From Conexivisphaera sp046536535 (GTDB taxonomy: Archaea; Thermoproteota; Nitrososphaeria; Conexivisphaerales; Conexivisphaeraceae): a DNA stretch of 64,000 nt. The DNA lies in the NCBI GenBank assembly GCA_046536535.1, contig JAWDMO010000001.1:5154-69153 (forward strand). Direction: 5' to 3'. A program made the translations under genes and the position numbers. Shown in pieces: positions 51,311 through 59,318 of this stretch. The notes beneath the pieces are model-generated. The model was given only the letters and a program-made list of their open reading frames with translations, had not been told where the DNA came from and searched no databases. The number at the start of each line of letters is the position of its first letter. Positions within the stretch are counted from its first letter, which is position 1.

Positions 51311-51572
51311 GTGAACTACCCCGTCCTTACAGACAGGGCTTCCTGCTTCATTGCCCCAACTTGCCCGCTGACCGCGGGTAGAGGGCGGAGCTCCACGGGC
51401 TCCAGGGGTGGTTCCCACCCCGATCTCCTCAGCATATTGAGGGATGCGTTGTAGTCGCGGTCCGCGGCCCAGCCGCACCTGGGACGGACGAAGACGCGGT
51501 CGGAGAGCGCCAGGTCCTCCCGCGCGGGAGGGGTCTTCCGCCCTCAAACCCCCAAAAGGATAAATTATTAAT
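51311..51572 (-). mobile_element. tnpB 3'-end copy B (possible stand-alone omegaRNA-like locus)
   Basis: Same 250-bp unit as copy A at 29988: GTGAACTACCCCGTCC hairpin edge, zinc-ribbon/RuvC-III coding stretch (ADRDYNASLNML-like, now frameshifted before it), and an AT-rich box (TTAATAATTTATCC on the minus strand) at the far edge. The coding frame is broken upstream of the zinc ribbon, yet the nucleotide sequence is well kept. The flanking bases 51158-51310 and 51573-51701 show no gene. Confidence 0.7.
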
Positions 51573-51701
51573 GAAAACTGCTGGGCCTGTGTTACCCGAA
51601 TCGGCGTCGAGATGGATCTCGAGGTCGAAACCCGGGCCCGGATGGGATGAAATATCGGCCGGGGAATGGCCCGCGGTGGCACATGTGGACGGTGATCGCG
51701 C

Positions 51702-52466
51702 GTGGGGCTCCTGAACGGAAGGGTTGCGCTCGTCACGGGCGCCTCCAGGGGGATCGGGAGGGCGATCGCCGCGGCGCTGGCCTCAGATGGCGCGAGGGTC
51801 GCCGTAAATTACCTGAGTGGGAGGGCGGCCGCTGAGGAGCTTGCATCTGAGATAGGCGGGATAGCGGTGAGGGCCGATGTATCGAGGCGCGAGGAAGTGA
51901 GGTCGATGCTCAGAAGGGTCGAATCCGAGCTGGGCCCCGTCAACGTGTTGGTCAACAACGCCGGCGTAATGGATCTCATGCGGCTGGAGGACTTCAATGA
52001 GTCAGCCTTCAGGAGGATGCTGGACGTAAACCTCATGGGTACGATATACTCCACGCTCGAGTCGCTGGACGGCCTGAAGTCGACGCGGGGAGCGGTCGTG
52101 AACATCGCGTCGAACGCGGGAATAGGGACCGCCGCCGGGGGCACGACGTTCTACGCAGTCACCAAGGCCGCGGTCATAGCGCTGACGCGGAGGCTGGCGC
52201 TCGAGCTCGGGCCCAGCGGGGTAAGGGTCAACTGCGTGGCCCCGGGATGGATCGAGACCGAGATGACGATCGGCGGCAGATCCCCCGAGGAGGTCGAGCG
52301 CATCCGTTCATATTTCAGGTCACGGTCTATGCTTGGCGTGACCGGGACGCCGGGCGACGTCGCGTCGGCGGTCCTCTTCCTCGCGTCCCCCGGATCGGCG
52401 TATGTGACCGGACAGGTGCTGGTGGTCGACGGCGGCAGGATCGACTATCTGACGCACGGCATCTGA
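51702..52466 (+). CDS. Short-chain dehydrogenase/reductase (FabG-like)
   Basis: 254 residues from a GTG. NAD(P)-binding ALVTGASRGIGRAIA (9-23), NNAG (about 85-88), catalytic Ser in NIASNAG region, and YAVTKAA with the catalytic Tyr and Lys (Tyr about 150). The C-terminal GxVLVVDGG motif reads GQVLVVDGG. VNYLSGR after the second strand hints at NADP preference. It reduces or oxidises a hydroxyl; the substrate is not readable. Convergent with the XPF nuclease gene. Confidence 0.88.
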   Translation: MGLLNGRVALVTGASRGIGRAIAAALASDGARVAVNYLSGRAAAEELASEIGGIAVRADVSRREEVRSMLRRVESELGPVNVLVNNAGVMDLMRLEDFNESAFRRMLDVNLMGTIYSTLESLDGLKSTRGAVVNIASNAGIGTAAGGTTFYAVTKAAVIALTRRLALELGPSGVRVNCVAPGWIETEMTIGGRSPEEVERIRSYFRSRSMLGVTGTPGDVASAVLFLASPGSAYVTGQVLVVDGGRIDYLTHGI

Positions 52467-52488
52467 CGCACGCTTCAAGCGTGGAGGG

Positions 52489-53160
52489 TCATGCAAGGTG
52501 CACCTGGGATCCATCATCCCGGGGGGCGCCTTCATAGTTTCTATCGAGGAGCTCCCTGAGCCTCCTGGCCCTCTTTTCCCCCAGGACCTTCGCCAGGGCC
52601 CCCTCGGGTGCGGAGAAGACGGCGGCGGGGGATCCCATGCGCCTGAGGAGCCTATCCGCCAGCTTCGGCCCTATTCCGGGCGCGGACGCCACCAGGTACA
52701 GCTGCGCCTGCGCGATCCCGATCTTAGTCCTCTTGACCACGCGCGGACCCCTTTCCCCCTTCTCCTCGGCCCTCACTGCGGCCCTCTCCAAGAACGTCGC
52801 GGTCTGCTCCGCCCCCGACGTGAAGACCGTCCTCACGTTGAGATCCATTATAAGCGAGGCGAGCGCCCCGTAGTATACCCGCTCGTTCCTGAACAGCATC
52901 TCTATGTCCGATGGATCCCCCTCCACGAGGATGATCGGGACCTCGTAGTGCTGCGCGAGCTCCATAGCCTGCCTGAAGAGCCTCCCATCGTATATCGACG
53001 ATACGAAGTCGTGCGCGGACTTGCGCTCGACCGCCATCCTCTCGGCCACCACATAATCCGCCACCTCGAGCAGCCTGAATTCCACGGATACCCCCATTCC
53101 CCTCAGGATCTCCGGGATCTCGGACTGTTCCTCCCTGTGGTCCGCCACCACCCTCGGCAC
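52489..53160 (-). CDS. xpf: XPF/ERCC4-type structure-specific endonuclease (short, no helicase)
   Basis: 223 residues from a GTG. Nuclease domain with DHREEQSEIPEIL, and the active site ERKSAHDFVSSIYDGRL (ERKxxxD, about 45-61). A C-terminal tandem HhH domain includes ASAPGIGPKLADRLLRRMGS. This is the short form found in the TACK archaea, lacking the Hef helicase; it cuts flaps and 3' branches with PCNA. A clear PIP box is not visible at the C-terminus (the last residues are RNYEGAPRDDGSQVHLA). Confidence 0.93.
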   Translation of the reverse strand: MPRVVADHREEQSEIPEILRGMGVSVEFRLLEVADYVVAERMAVERKSAHDFVSSIYDGRLFRQAMELAQHYEVPIILVEGDPSDIEMLFRNERVYYGALASLIMDLNVRTVFTSGAEQTATFLERAAVRAEEKGERGPRVVKRTKIGIAQAQLYLVASAPGIGPKLADRLLRRMGSPAAVFSAPEGALAKVLGEKRARRLRELLDRNYEGAPRDDGSQVHLA

Positions 53161-53295
53161 GCGATGGCTCCGACCCGCGGCCTAAAATGGGTGGCGCCCT
53201 TTGAAAACGCGTTTTCCGGGATTTTCATGGGGCCGGCGGCTTCCCGGACGGACCCGGCGCCGGGTCGCGGGGCTTCCGGAGCCCTCCGGTAATCG

Positions 53296-54351
53296 ATGGG
53301 CCGCCGTACGACAAACCGATATATCGTCCCCGGATCTCTGTATGGCGTGAACTACGACTTCCAGGTGGACTCGACCGAGCGCGTGAGCTCCGCGGGGATC
53401 GTGAGGGCCGCGGAGATGGCCGAGGCCGCCGGGTTCAGGGCGTTCTGGAGAGGTGAGTCCAACGGAAGGGATCCGGTGGCCGTGCTGTCCGCCGCCGCCC
53501 TCAGGACATCCAGGATAAGGCTCGGCTCCGCGATATTCAACATCTTCTCGAGAAGCCCGGTGTCCGCATCCATGGCCGCCGCGACAATCCAAGAGCTCAC
53601 GGAGGGCAGGTTCATCCTCGGACTGGGCGTCGGCAATGGGAACATGGCGTCCTGGCATGGCGGCAAGTTCAGGAGCCCGCTCATGGCCATCGAGGAGTAC
53701 GTCGCAATAGCGAGGACGGTGCTGGATGGCGGCAGGACGTCGCACAGCGGATCCATCTACAGCAGCTCCGGCTTCAGGATGGCGTTCAGCGTCCCCCGCG
53801 TCCCCATATACTTAGCGGCGATGGGCCCCAGGATGTCCGAGCTGGCCGGCAGGATCGCGGATGGCGTGCTGACAAACCTCGGCGACGCCGCGCAGATGGA
53901 GATCGTGTGGAATGCCGTCAGGAGGGGGGAGGCCATAGCCGGAAGGTCCCCCGGTTCCACGGAGGTCATCGATATAGTCAGGCTCTCCGTCAGCGAAGAC
54001 TACGACCGTGCGCTCGAGGCGATCAGGCTGAACTTCGCGTTCTACGGCCTCGCCGATTACTATCGCGACATCTTCGCCAGGATGGGGGTCGGCGACGCGC
54101 TGGAGGAGCTGAGGGCGAACTACTCCAAGCTCGGCTTCAGGAGGGCCGCCTCAATGGTCCCCGAGGATGCCGTGAGGAGGGTGCCGGGGCTCATAGCGGC
54201 ATCCTCGGTTGAGGAGGTCCGCTCCAGGCTCCGGTATTTCGACTCACTGAAGGTGGACGCGGTTATGCTCGTCTACGTGCCCAGCTCCGAGGACCCTGTC
54301 GGCGAGATCTCGACGTTCCTGGGATCGTGGAGCCGACCCGGGGCCGCTTGA
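53296..54351 (+). CDS. LLM-class flavin/F420-dependent oxidoreductase
   Basis: 351 residues. Luciferase-like barrel: RLGSAIFNIFSRSPVSASMAAATIQELTEGRF is visible in pieces at about 75-106 and the family signature continues as FILGLGVGN; AEAAGFRAFWRGES gives strand 2. LAAMGPRMSELAGRIADGV resembles F420-binding members such as methylene-tetrahydromethanopterin reductase-like proteins. Cofactor (FMN or F420) and substrate are inferred only by family. It precedes the broken IPMDH-like gene, separated by a TATA-like GCTTTTTAGG at 54357-54366. Confidence 0.85.
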   Translation: MGRRTTNRYIVPGSLYGVNYDFQVDSTERVSSAGIVRAAEMAEAAGFRAFWRGESNGRDPVAVLSAAALRTSRIRLGSAIFNIFSRSPVSASMAAATIQELTEGRFILGLGVGNGNMASWHGGKFRSPLMAIEEYVAIARTVLDGGRTSHSGSIYSSSGFRMAFSVPRVPIYLAAMGPRMSELAGRIADGVLTNLGDAAQMEIVWNAVRRGEAIAGRSPGSTEVIDIVRLSVSEDYDRALEAIRLNFAFYGLADYYRDIFARMGVGDALEELRANYSKLGFRRAASMVPEDAVRRVPGLIAASSVEEVRSRLRYFDSLKVDAVMLVYVPSSEDPVGEISTFLGSWSRPGAA

Positions 54352-54388
54352 GCCCGAGCTTTTTAGGGGCCGAATCCGTTGCCACGGC

Positions 54389-55447
54389 GTGTACAGAATA
54401 GCCGTCGCCGAGGGCGATGGAATAGGGTCGGAGATAGTGCCGGTGGCCGTTCGGTGTGCGGAGCTGGCCGCCGGGGACCTCCTGGAATTCGTCCGCGTGG
54501 ATATCGGATGGAGCGCCTACAGGAAGCACGGCTCCAGCCTTCCCCGGGAAGTCGTCGACGTCCTCTCGGGGAGCGACGGCCTCGTGCTGGGCCCCCTGGA
54601 CGTCGGATCCTATCCGCCCGACGATCCCGGATCGCCGAGCCCCTCGGGCAAGATCAGGCGGGAATTCGATCTGTACGCGAACATGAGGCCGGTGAGATCT
54701 CCGCCGGGGTCCACGCGGCGCGTGGACCTGCTGATCGTGAGGGAGAACACGGAGGGCATGTACGCTGACCGCAACATGTAACCAGGCGCCGGGGAGTTCA
54801 TGCCCTCCCCCGACGTCGCGCTCGCGGTCAGGGTTGCCACCAGGAGGGGATGCCGGAGGATCCTCTCGATCGGGTTCGATGCGGCGTCCCGCAGGAGGAG
54901 GTCGCTGACCGTGGCGCACAAGGCCAATGTGCTCAGGATGTCCGATGGGTTGCTGGTGGAGGAGGCGAGGTCGATGTCGGGGTCCTTTCCCGGGATCAAG
55001 TACTCCGAGAGGCTCGTGGATGCGCTCGCGTACGATCTCGTGGTGGATCCCGGGCGCTTCGATGTGATAGTCGCGCCCAACGAATGGGGCGATATAATAT
55101 CGAACGAGGCCGCCGCCCTCGCCGGGAGTATGGGGCTGGCTCCATCGCTCAACATGGGCGACTCCTGGGCGATGGCGCAGGCCGCGCATGGATCGGCCCC
55201 CGACATCGCGGGCAGGGGATCCGCCAACCCGATAGCGATCGTGCTCTCGACGTCGATGCTCCTTGAGTGGCTCTCCGGGAGGCGCGGCGACGCCGGGCTG
55301 CTCGCCGCGGCCAGGTCAATATCATCCGCGGTCGACGCGGTGCTCCTAGAGCGGAATCCAGAGGTACTGACGCCCGACCTCGGAGGGCGCGGCACAACCC
55401 GGTCGCTGGGCGACGCCATCTGCTCACGCCTGATCCTTAAAGCTTAA
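54389..55447 (+). pseudogene. Isopropylmalate/isocitrate dehydrogenase-like gene split by one in-frame TAA
   Basis: Codons 1-130 (from GTG 54389) and codons 138-352 are in the same frame; the only break is TAA at 54779-54781. Before it: VAEGDGIGSEIVPVAV and LIVRENTEGMYADRN; after it: HKANVLRMSDGL, NEWGDIISNEAA and HGSAPDIAGRG. Thus all family motifs survive. The metal-binding second Asp of GDIxSD is Asn here, a further departure. Likely a young pseudogene or a sequence error; recoding is less likely because TAA is not the pyrrolysine or selenocysteine codon. Confidence 0.85.
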
Positions 55448-55472
55448 TTCCAAGCCGGGCCATGATTCCGGG

Positions 55473-56684
55473 TTGCAGATAGGGGAGATCTATCTAGCGC
55501 TCCTCGAGATCTCCATCCTGCTATTCGCCGCGGAGGCGTCAAGGGGGGCCGTGGCGAAGTTCGGCGTCCCGGGAGTGGTCGGTGAGCTCTTGGCGGGTAT
55601 CGCCATAGGACCCTACGCGCTCGGCCCCGCCCTGAACGCGCTGCTAGGCGTCCCCTTGATTTCGATAAATAACTACGTGGAGCTCTTCGCGCAGTTCTCC
55701 GTAATCCTCCTGATATTCTCATCAGGGCTTGAACAGGGGCTCTCTGGGTTCAGGAGGGCGGGCCCGTGGGGGTTCCTGGGCGCGGTCTTCGGGGCTCTGC
55801 TCCCCTTCCTGGGCGTGGCCGCCGCGTTCTGGCTCGACCTGGGCCCGACCGCCGCGCTCGTGCTCGGCGCCGCCTCAGCCGCGACTAGCCTAGCCGTCGC
55901 CGCCGCAATAGCCTCCGACTCGGGCTTCTCGGGCCCCGCCCTCGACTTCCTGCTGACGGCGGGCGCGGTGGACGACGTGGTTTCCCTGATAATACTCTCG
56001 ACCGCGATGGCATCGAGCGCGGGAAGCGCGGAGCCGTTCGCGATCGCGTCCATAGTCCTCTATTACGTGTTCGCGTGGGCGCTGATATCAGTCGTCTCCA
56101 TAGCGATCCTTCCCAGGGTCGCCAACGCGCTCGGGGAGCGCTACGCCTATCCCTTCGCCCTCCTCTCGCTGTTCGGGCTGGTCGCGGCCATGGTGGGTCT
56201 GGGATTCTCGCCGATAATAGCCGCGTACATAGCGGGGGTCGCGCTCTCCTCCAGCAGGCTGTCCCAGCACTTCAGGAGGCTCGCGGTCGGCCTCTCATCG
56301 CTCTTCGGTCCGCTCTTCTTCGTGATCTCGGGCGCGGAGGTGGATATGCGCGTGTCAACTGTTCAGTCGCTCGCGCTCGCGCTCTCCGTGACGGCGCTCG
56401 CGCTCGCGCTCAAGTTCGCCGGCGTGCTGCCGTTCGCATACGGCGCGACCAAGAGCGCGAGGGGATCCGTGGCGGCGTCCCTCGGCATGTTGCCTAGGGG
56501 CGAGATGGGGCTCGCGATAGCCCTTGTGGGGCTCTCGGCCGGCATACTCGACTCCATGGCGTACTCCGCGGTAGTCCTCATGGTGATCCTGACGACGCTG
56601 ATAGGATCGATCGCGTTCTCCGCCTACATCAGGAGGAGTCGCAGTTCCGGGGCACCCTCGCAATCCACGGATTACGGCGCATGA
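55473..56684 (+). CDS. CPA2-type cation:proton antiporter (Kef/NapA-like)
   Basis: 403 residues from a TTG, with about twelve membrane segments. FGVPGVVGELLAGIAIGPYALGP is visible around 30-52 (family helix 2 motif), GLEQGLSGFRRAG follows (the usual GLE of Kef proteins), and the ion-site segment reads LTAGAVDDVVSLIILS (Asp-Asp in place of the common DD/ND pair). It exchanges Na+ or K+ for protons. The last few codons (TDYGA-stop) come from the end of an IS6-like remnant, so the original C-terminus was replaced; no RCK domain remains. Confidence 0.87.
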   Translation: MQIGEIYLALLEISILLFAAEASRGAVAKFGVPGVVGELLAGIAIGPYALGPALNALLGVPLISINNYVELFAQFSVILLIFSSGLEQGLSGFRRAGPWGFLGAVFGALLPFLGVAAAFWLDLGPTAALVLGAASAATSLAVAAAIASDSGFSGPALDFLLTAGAVDDVVSLIILSTAMASSAGSAEPFAIASIVLYYVFAWALISVVSIAILPRVANALGERYAYPFALLSLFGLVAAMVGLGFSPIIAAYIAGVALSSSRLSQHFRRLAVGLSSLFGPLFFVISGAEVDMRVSTVQSLALALSVTALALALKFAGVLPFAYGATKSARGSVAASLGMLPRGEMGLAIALVGLSAGILDSMAYSAVVLMVILTTLIGSIAFSAYIRRSRSSGAPSQSTDYGA

Positions 56685-57001
56685 GCAGAAGGCTCCGACC
56701 TTCAGGGAGCCGAAGAACCTCTCAACACCGCTCCTGTCCCCGAACGCCCCGCGGCAGTGCTCCAGCCCGAGCTCCCGGAAGGCCCACGAGTACCGCGGGC
56801 CTCCCTCCACGACGAACAGGAGCTGATTCGTGCGGGCCCCGAGCACCCGGCCCAGGAAGAGGAGCGCATCCATGGAGCTCTTGGACCACTGGGCCACGTG
56901 GCCTTTATCGCCAGGAGCTCCCCCGTATCCACGTCTATCGTGGCCCACGCGTGGACCGACGTCGGTCCCCACTCCCCATCCAATCGGATGAACGCGATCA
57001 T
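56678..57001 (-). mobile_element. IS6-like DDE transposase fragment, frameshifted
   Basis: Minus strand. From ATG 57001: FIRLDGEWGPTSVHAWATID and VDTGELLAIKATW, then a shift of frame near 56900, then SSMDALLFLGRVLGARTNQL, GGPRYSWAFRELGLEHCRGA and GDRSGVERFFGSLKVGAFC. The DTGELLAI, GPxYxW and RxxVERFFxxLK pattern is that of archaeal IS6/IS240-like transposases. The N-terminal third is missing. Its 3' end matches the 240-bp repeats at 9359 and 63752. Confidence 0.75.
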
Positions 57002-57144
57002 ATGGATATGATATTTTTATTCTGCTCTATTCTGCTTAAAAATACCCATATCCTACCTGATGATGATTATTTAATGATGTGAACAGCAGTTCAAACCTAC
57101 TTATTGAAGGGCCGCGCCCGCGGCGGCCGGAATCCGGGACCACT

Positions 57145-57275
57145 GTGAACTATCCACCCTAACCCATCCCCACCAAATGGTGTTTCTAGCTCGGGATTGC
57201 CGGGGATGAATTTTGTGTCTACTGTTATGGAGGGGACCTCCGCTCCCTTAATCCTCAAATGTTCCTCAAATGTTA
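57145..57275 (-). mobile_element. Possible tnpB C-terminal remnant (weak)
   Basis: GTGAACTATCCACCCTAACCC at 57145 resembles the right-end edge GTGAACTACCCC of the other remnants, and the minus frame (57097-57294) encodes EVPSITVDTKFIPGNPELET, like the tails that follow the zinc ribbon in some TnpB proteins. The bases 57002-57144 are AT-rich and contain no gene. TGTTAAAGC at 57267-57275 is the likely TATA box of the next gene. Confidence 0.35.
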
Positions 57276-57303
57276 AAGCGGAGCCTCCTTCCATCGGGCC
57301 CGC

Positions 57304-58218
57304 ATGGAGTACAGGGAGCTGGGGAGGACGGGGATCCGCGTGTCGGCGGTCGGCATCGGCACCTGGCAGTGGGGATCCCGGGAATGGGGATGGGGAAGGG
57401 ACTACGGTATGGACGACCTGAGGGCAGCGGTCGACGTGGCCGAGGGGCTGGGGGTGAACTTCGTGGACACGGCGGAGATCTACGGCATGGGCCGCTCGGA
57501 GGAGATAATCGGCGAGCTCGTCAGGGGGAGGAGGGACAAATTCATCCTAGCCACAAAGGTAGGTCCCCATCGCCTCACGCGCGACGGGATCGTGAGGGCT
57601 TGCGAGGGCAGCATCAGGAGGATGGGGATTTCCAGCGTCGATCTGTGTCAGGTCCACTGGCCAAACCCCCTAGTCCCAATGCGCACCTACATGTCGGCAA
57701 TGGAGCAGCTCTTGGAGTCCGGGAGGATCTCAGCGATAGGCGTCAGCAACTTCGACCTGAGGAAGCTCGAGGAGGCCAGGGCGAGTCTGTCGAGGTCGGA
57801 CATCGCATCCAATCAGGTGGAGTACAGCCTGGTCGACAGGGGCCCCGAGGCCGGGCTGCTCCCGTACATGGAGAGGGAGGGCCTGACGCTGATCTCCTAC
57901 AGTCCGCTGGGCCAGGGCATCCTCGCGCACGGTGGACATGGATCCCATGCCGTGGGCAGGTTCAACGCGCTGTTCCACAGACACGTTCGGGGGAACCTCG
58001 CGCCGCTCCTGGAGGCGCTACGCTCGGTGGCGTCCGCCAAGGGCGCCAACCCCGCGCAGATAGCGCTCGCATGGCTGCTCTCCAGGGGACCCCACGTGGT
58101 CCCCATACCCGGCGTCAAGAGGGAATCACACGTCAGGGATGCGGCATCCGCGACATCCATACATCTGTCCGCACAGGACATAGCACTCCTCGACTCGGCG
58201 GCGGGGGTATCAGGTTGA
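57304..58218 (+). CDS. Aldo/keto reductase
   Basis: 304 residues. Catalytic tetrad visible: Asp and Tyr in NFVDTAEIYGMGRSEEIIG (about 52-70), Lys in ILATKVG, His in LCQVHWP. Followed by GVSNF and the NADP-phosphate-binding VPIPGVKRESHV near the C-terminus. (beta/alpha)8 barrel of the family that reduces aldehydes or ketones with NADPH. TATA-like TGTTAAAG is about 30 bases upstream. Its stop overlaps the kinase-like gene start (TTGA). Confidence 0.92.
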   Translation: MEYRELGRTGIRVSAVGIGTWQWGSREWGWGRDYGMDDLRAAVDVAEGLGVNFVDTAEIYGMGRSEEIIGELVRGRRDKFILATKVGPHRLTRDGIVRACEGSIRRMGISSVDLCQVHWPNPLVPMRTYMSAMEQLLESGRISAIGVSNFDLRKLEEARASLSRSDIASNQVEYSLVDRGPEAGLLPYMEREGLTLISYSPLGQGILAHGGHGSHAVGRFNALFHRHVRGNLAPLLEALRSVASAKGANPAQIALAWLLSRGPHVVPIPGVKRESHVRDAASATSIHLSAQDIALLDSAAGVSG

Positions 58219-58856
58219 CCCGCCCCGGTATTGTCGGAGTAGCCGGAGCGCCGGCTACCGGTAAGAAGACGGTCGGCGGGAAGCTGGCGGAGCTCGTCGG
58301 ATGTCGTCACGCGACCGTGCTCGAGCTCGCCTCGGAGATGGGCCTGGTCCTCGGTTACGATGAGGGGAGTTCCGAGTACCTGGTGGATGTCGATTCCATG
58401 AGATCCCGTATGGAGCTGGAGCCCCCGCCGGGACTGTGCGTGCTCTCGGGCGTCCTAGTACCGTCCGCCCTCCCGGAATCGAGGGCCTCCCTCGTGGCTG
58501 TGCTCCGCGCATCGCCCGGCATACTCCTCCGGAGGTACGTCGAGCGCGGGTACGGCGCGGATAAGATGAGGGATAACCTCCTGGCGGAGGCGCTGGGCGT
58601 CACGCTGGACGAGGCCCTCCGGATATACGGGGAGAAGCTGGTCCACGAGGTCGACTCGACCGGAAGGGACCCGGGATCGATAGCCGCCGAGATATACGAC
58701 GTACTCGCGGGATCGCGTCCCCGTTCGATATTGCGGCTCGACTGGCTCGATTTGTGCGAGCGCGACGAGGAGCTGCGGGCTCTCTGCTTCCCCGAGCTCC
58801 CCGACGGCCTGGACCGAGCCACGGCCGCCCGAAGCCCGGGGAACCGGAGAAGCTAA
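58215..58856 (+). CDS. AK6/Fap7-like adenylate kinase
   Basis: 213 residues from TTG 58215; a longer frame upstream runs through the aldo/keto reductase gene and is not real. P-loop GVAGAPATGKKTVGGKLAEL (about 8-27), a Rossmann core with LVDVDSMRSRM, and the AK6 hallmark RGYGADKMRDNLLAEALGV. It interconverts adenine nucleotides and in eukaryotes and archaea is tied to small-subunit rRNA maturation, consistent with the RNA-related genes that follow. The C-terminal extension of about 45 residues is longer than usual. Confidence 0.85.
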   Translation: MTRPGIVGVAGAPATGKKTVGGKLAELVGCRHATVLELASEMGLVLGYDEGSSEYLVDVDSMRSRMELEPPPGLCVLSGVLVPSALPESRASLVAVLRASPGILLRRYVERGYGADKMRDNLLAEALGVTLDEALRIYGEKLVHEVDSTGRDPGSIAAEIYDVLAGSRPRSILRLDWLDLCERDEELRALCFPELPDGLDRATAARSPGNRRS

Positions 58857-58883
58857 AAGGGGCCATGGGGACCAAGTGGCGGT

Positions 58884-59318
58884 TTGTCAGTGGTTGCCAG
58901 GAGGTTCTCCGAGGAGCTGTCGACGTTCATGGGCAAGAGGGTGGAGGTAGAGCTGAGCGACGGCAGGGTGTACAGCGGGAGCCTGCTAGCCATCTCGGAG
59001 GGCCTGGACGCGGTCATCGAGAAACCCCCCGAGCTCCCGGGCGTCCACAAGCTGGTGGTGAGCGGCTCCGCTGTCAGGGTCATACGTCTCGTGGAGAAGA
59101 TATTCGACCTCAAGGAGCTATCCGATCGCCTCTCGAAGTCATTCCCGGGCAACGTCGCCCTCAGGGAGGACATAGGCGCCATATTCGTGATGAACCGGAT
59201 AAAGGTGACCAGCGCCGGGGTCGTCGAGGGCTCCGGCATAGCGGCCGACAAGGTCAGGAAGATCTATGAGGATTATATCAAGGAGATCAGGGAGAGGACC
59301 CAGGGACCGCAGGCATGA
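58884..59318 (+). CDS. Sm-like RNA-binding protein with C-terminal domain (SmAP3-like)
   Basis: 144 residues from TTG 58884. The Sm fold covers about 8-75: FMGKRVEVELSDGRVYSGSL (Sm1) and KLVVSGSAVRVIRLVEK (Sm2). A second alpha/beta domain follows (80-140: AIFVMNRIKVTSAGVVEGSG, KVRKIYEDYIKEI). This two-domain form is known from thermophilic TACK archaea as SmAP3. It probably makes rings that bind U- or A-rich RNA. Its stop overlaps tgtA by four bases. Confidence 0.88.
   Translation: MSVVARRFSEELSTFMGKRVEVELSDGRVYSGSLLAISEGLDAVIEKPPELPGVHKLVVSGSAVRVIRLVEKIFDLKELSDRLSKSFPGNVALREDIGAIFVMNRIKVTSAGVVEGSGIAADKVRKIYEDYIKEIRERTQGPQA

Noticed and set aside
54776..54784. Recoding (pyrrolysine/selenocysteine) at the stop in the IPMDH-like gene
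   Set aside because: The codon is TAA, not TAG or TGA, and no structure suggesting read-through was seen.
57058..57090. Box C/D sRNA suggested by TGATGATGA
   Set aside because: No CTGA D box at a fitting distance; the area is simple AT-rich repeat sequence.
57270..58214. Long upstream extension of the AK6-like gene
   Set aside because: It runs out of frame through the aldo/keto reductase gene, and homology begins only after TTG 58215.
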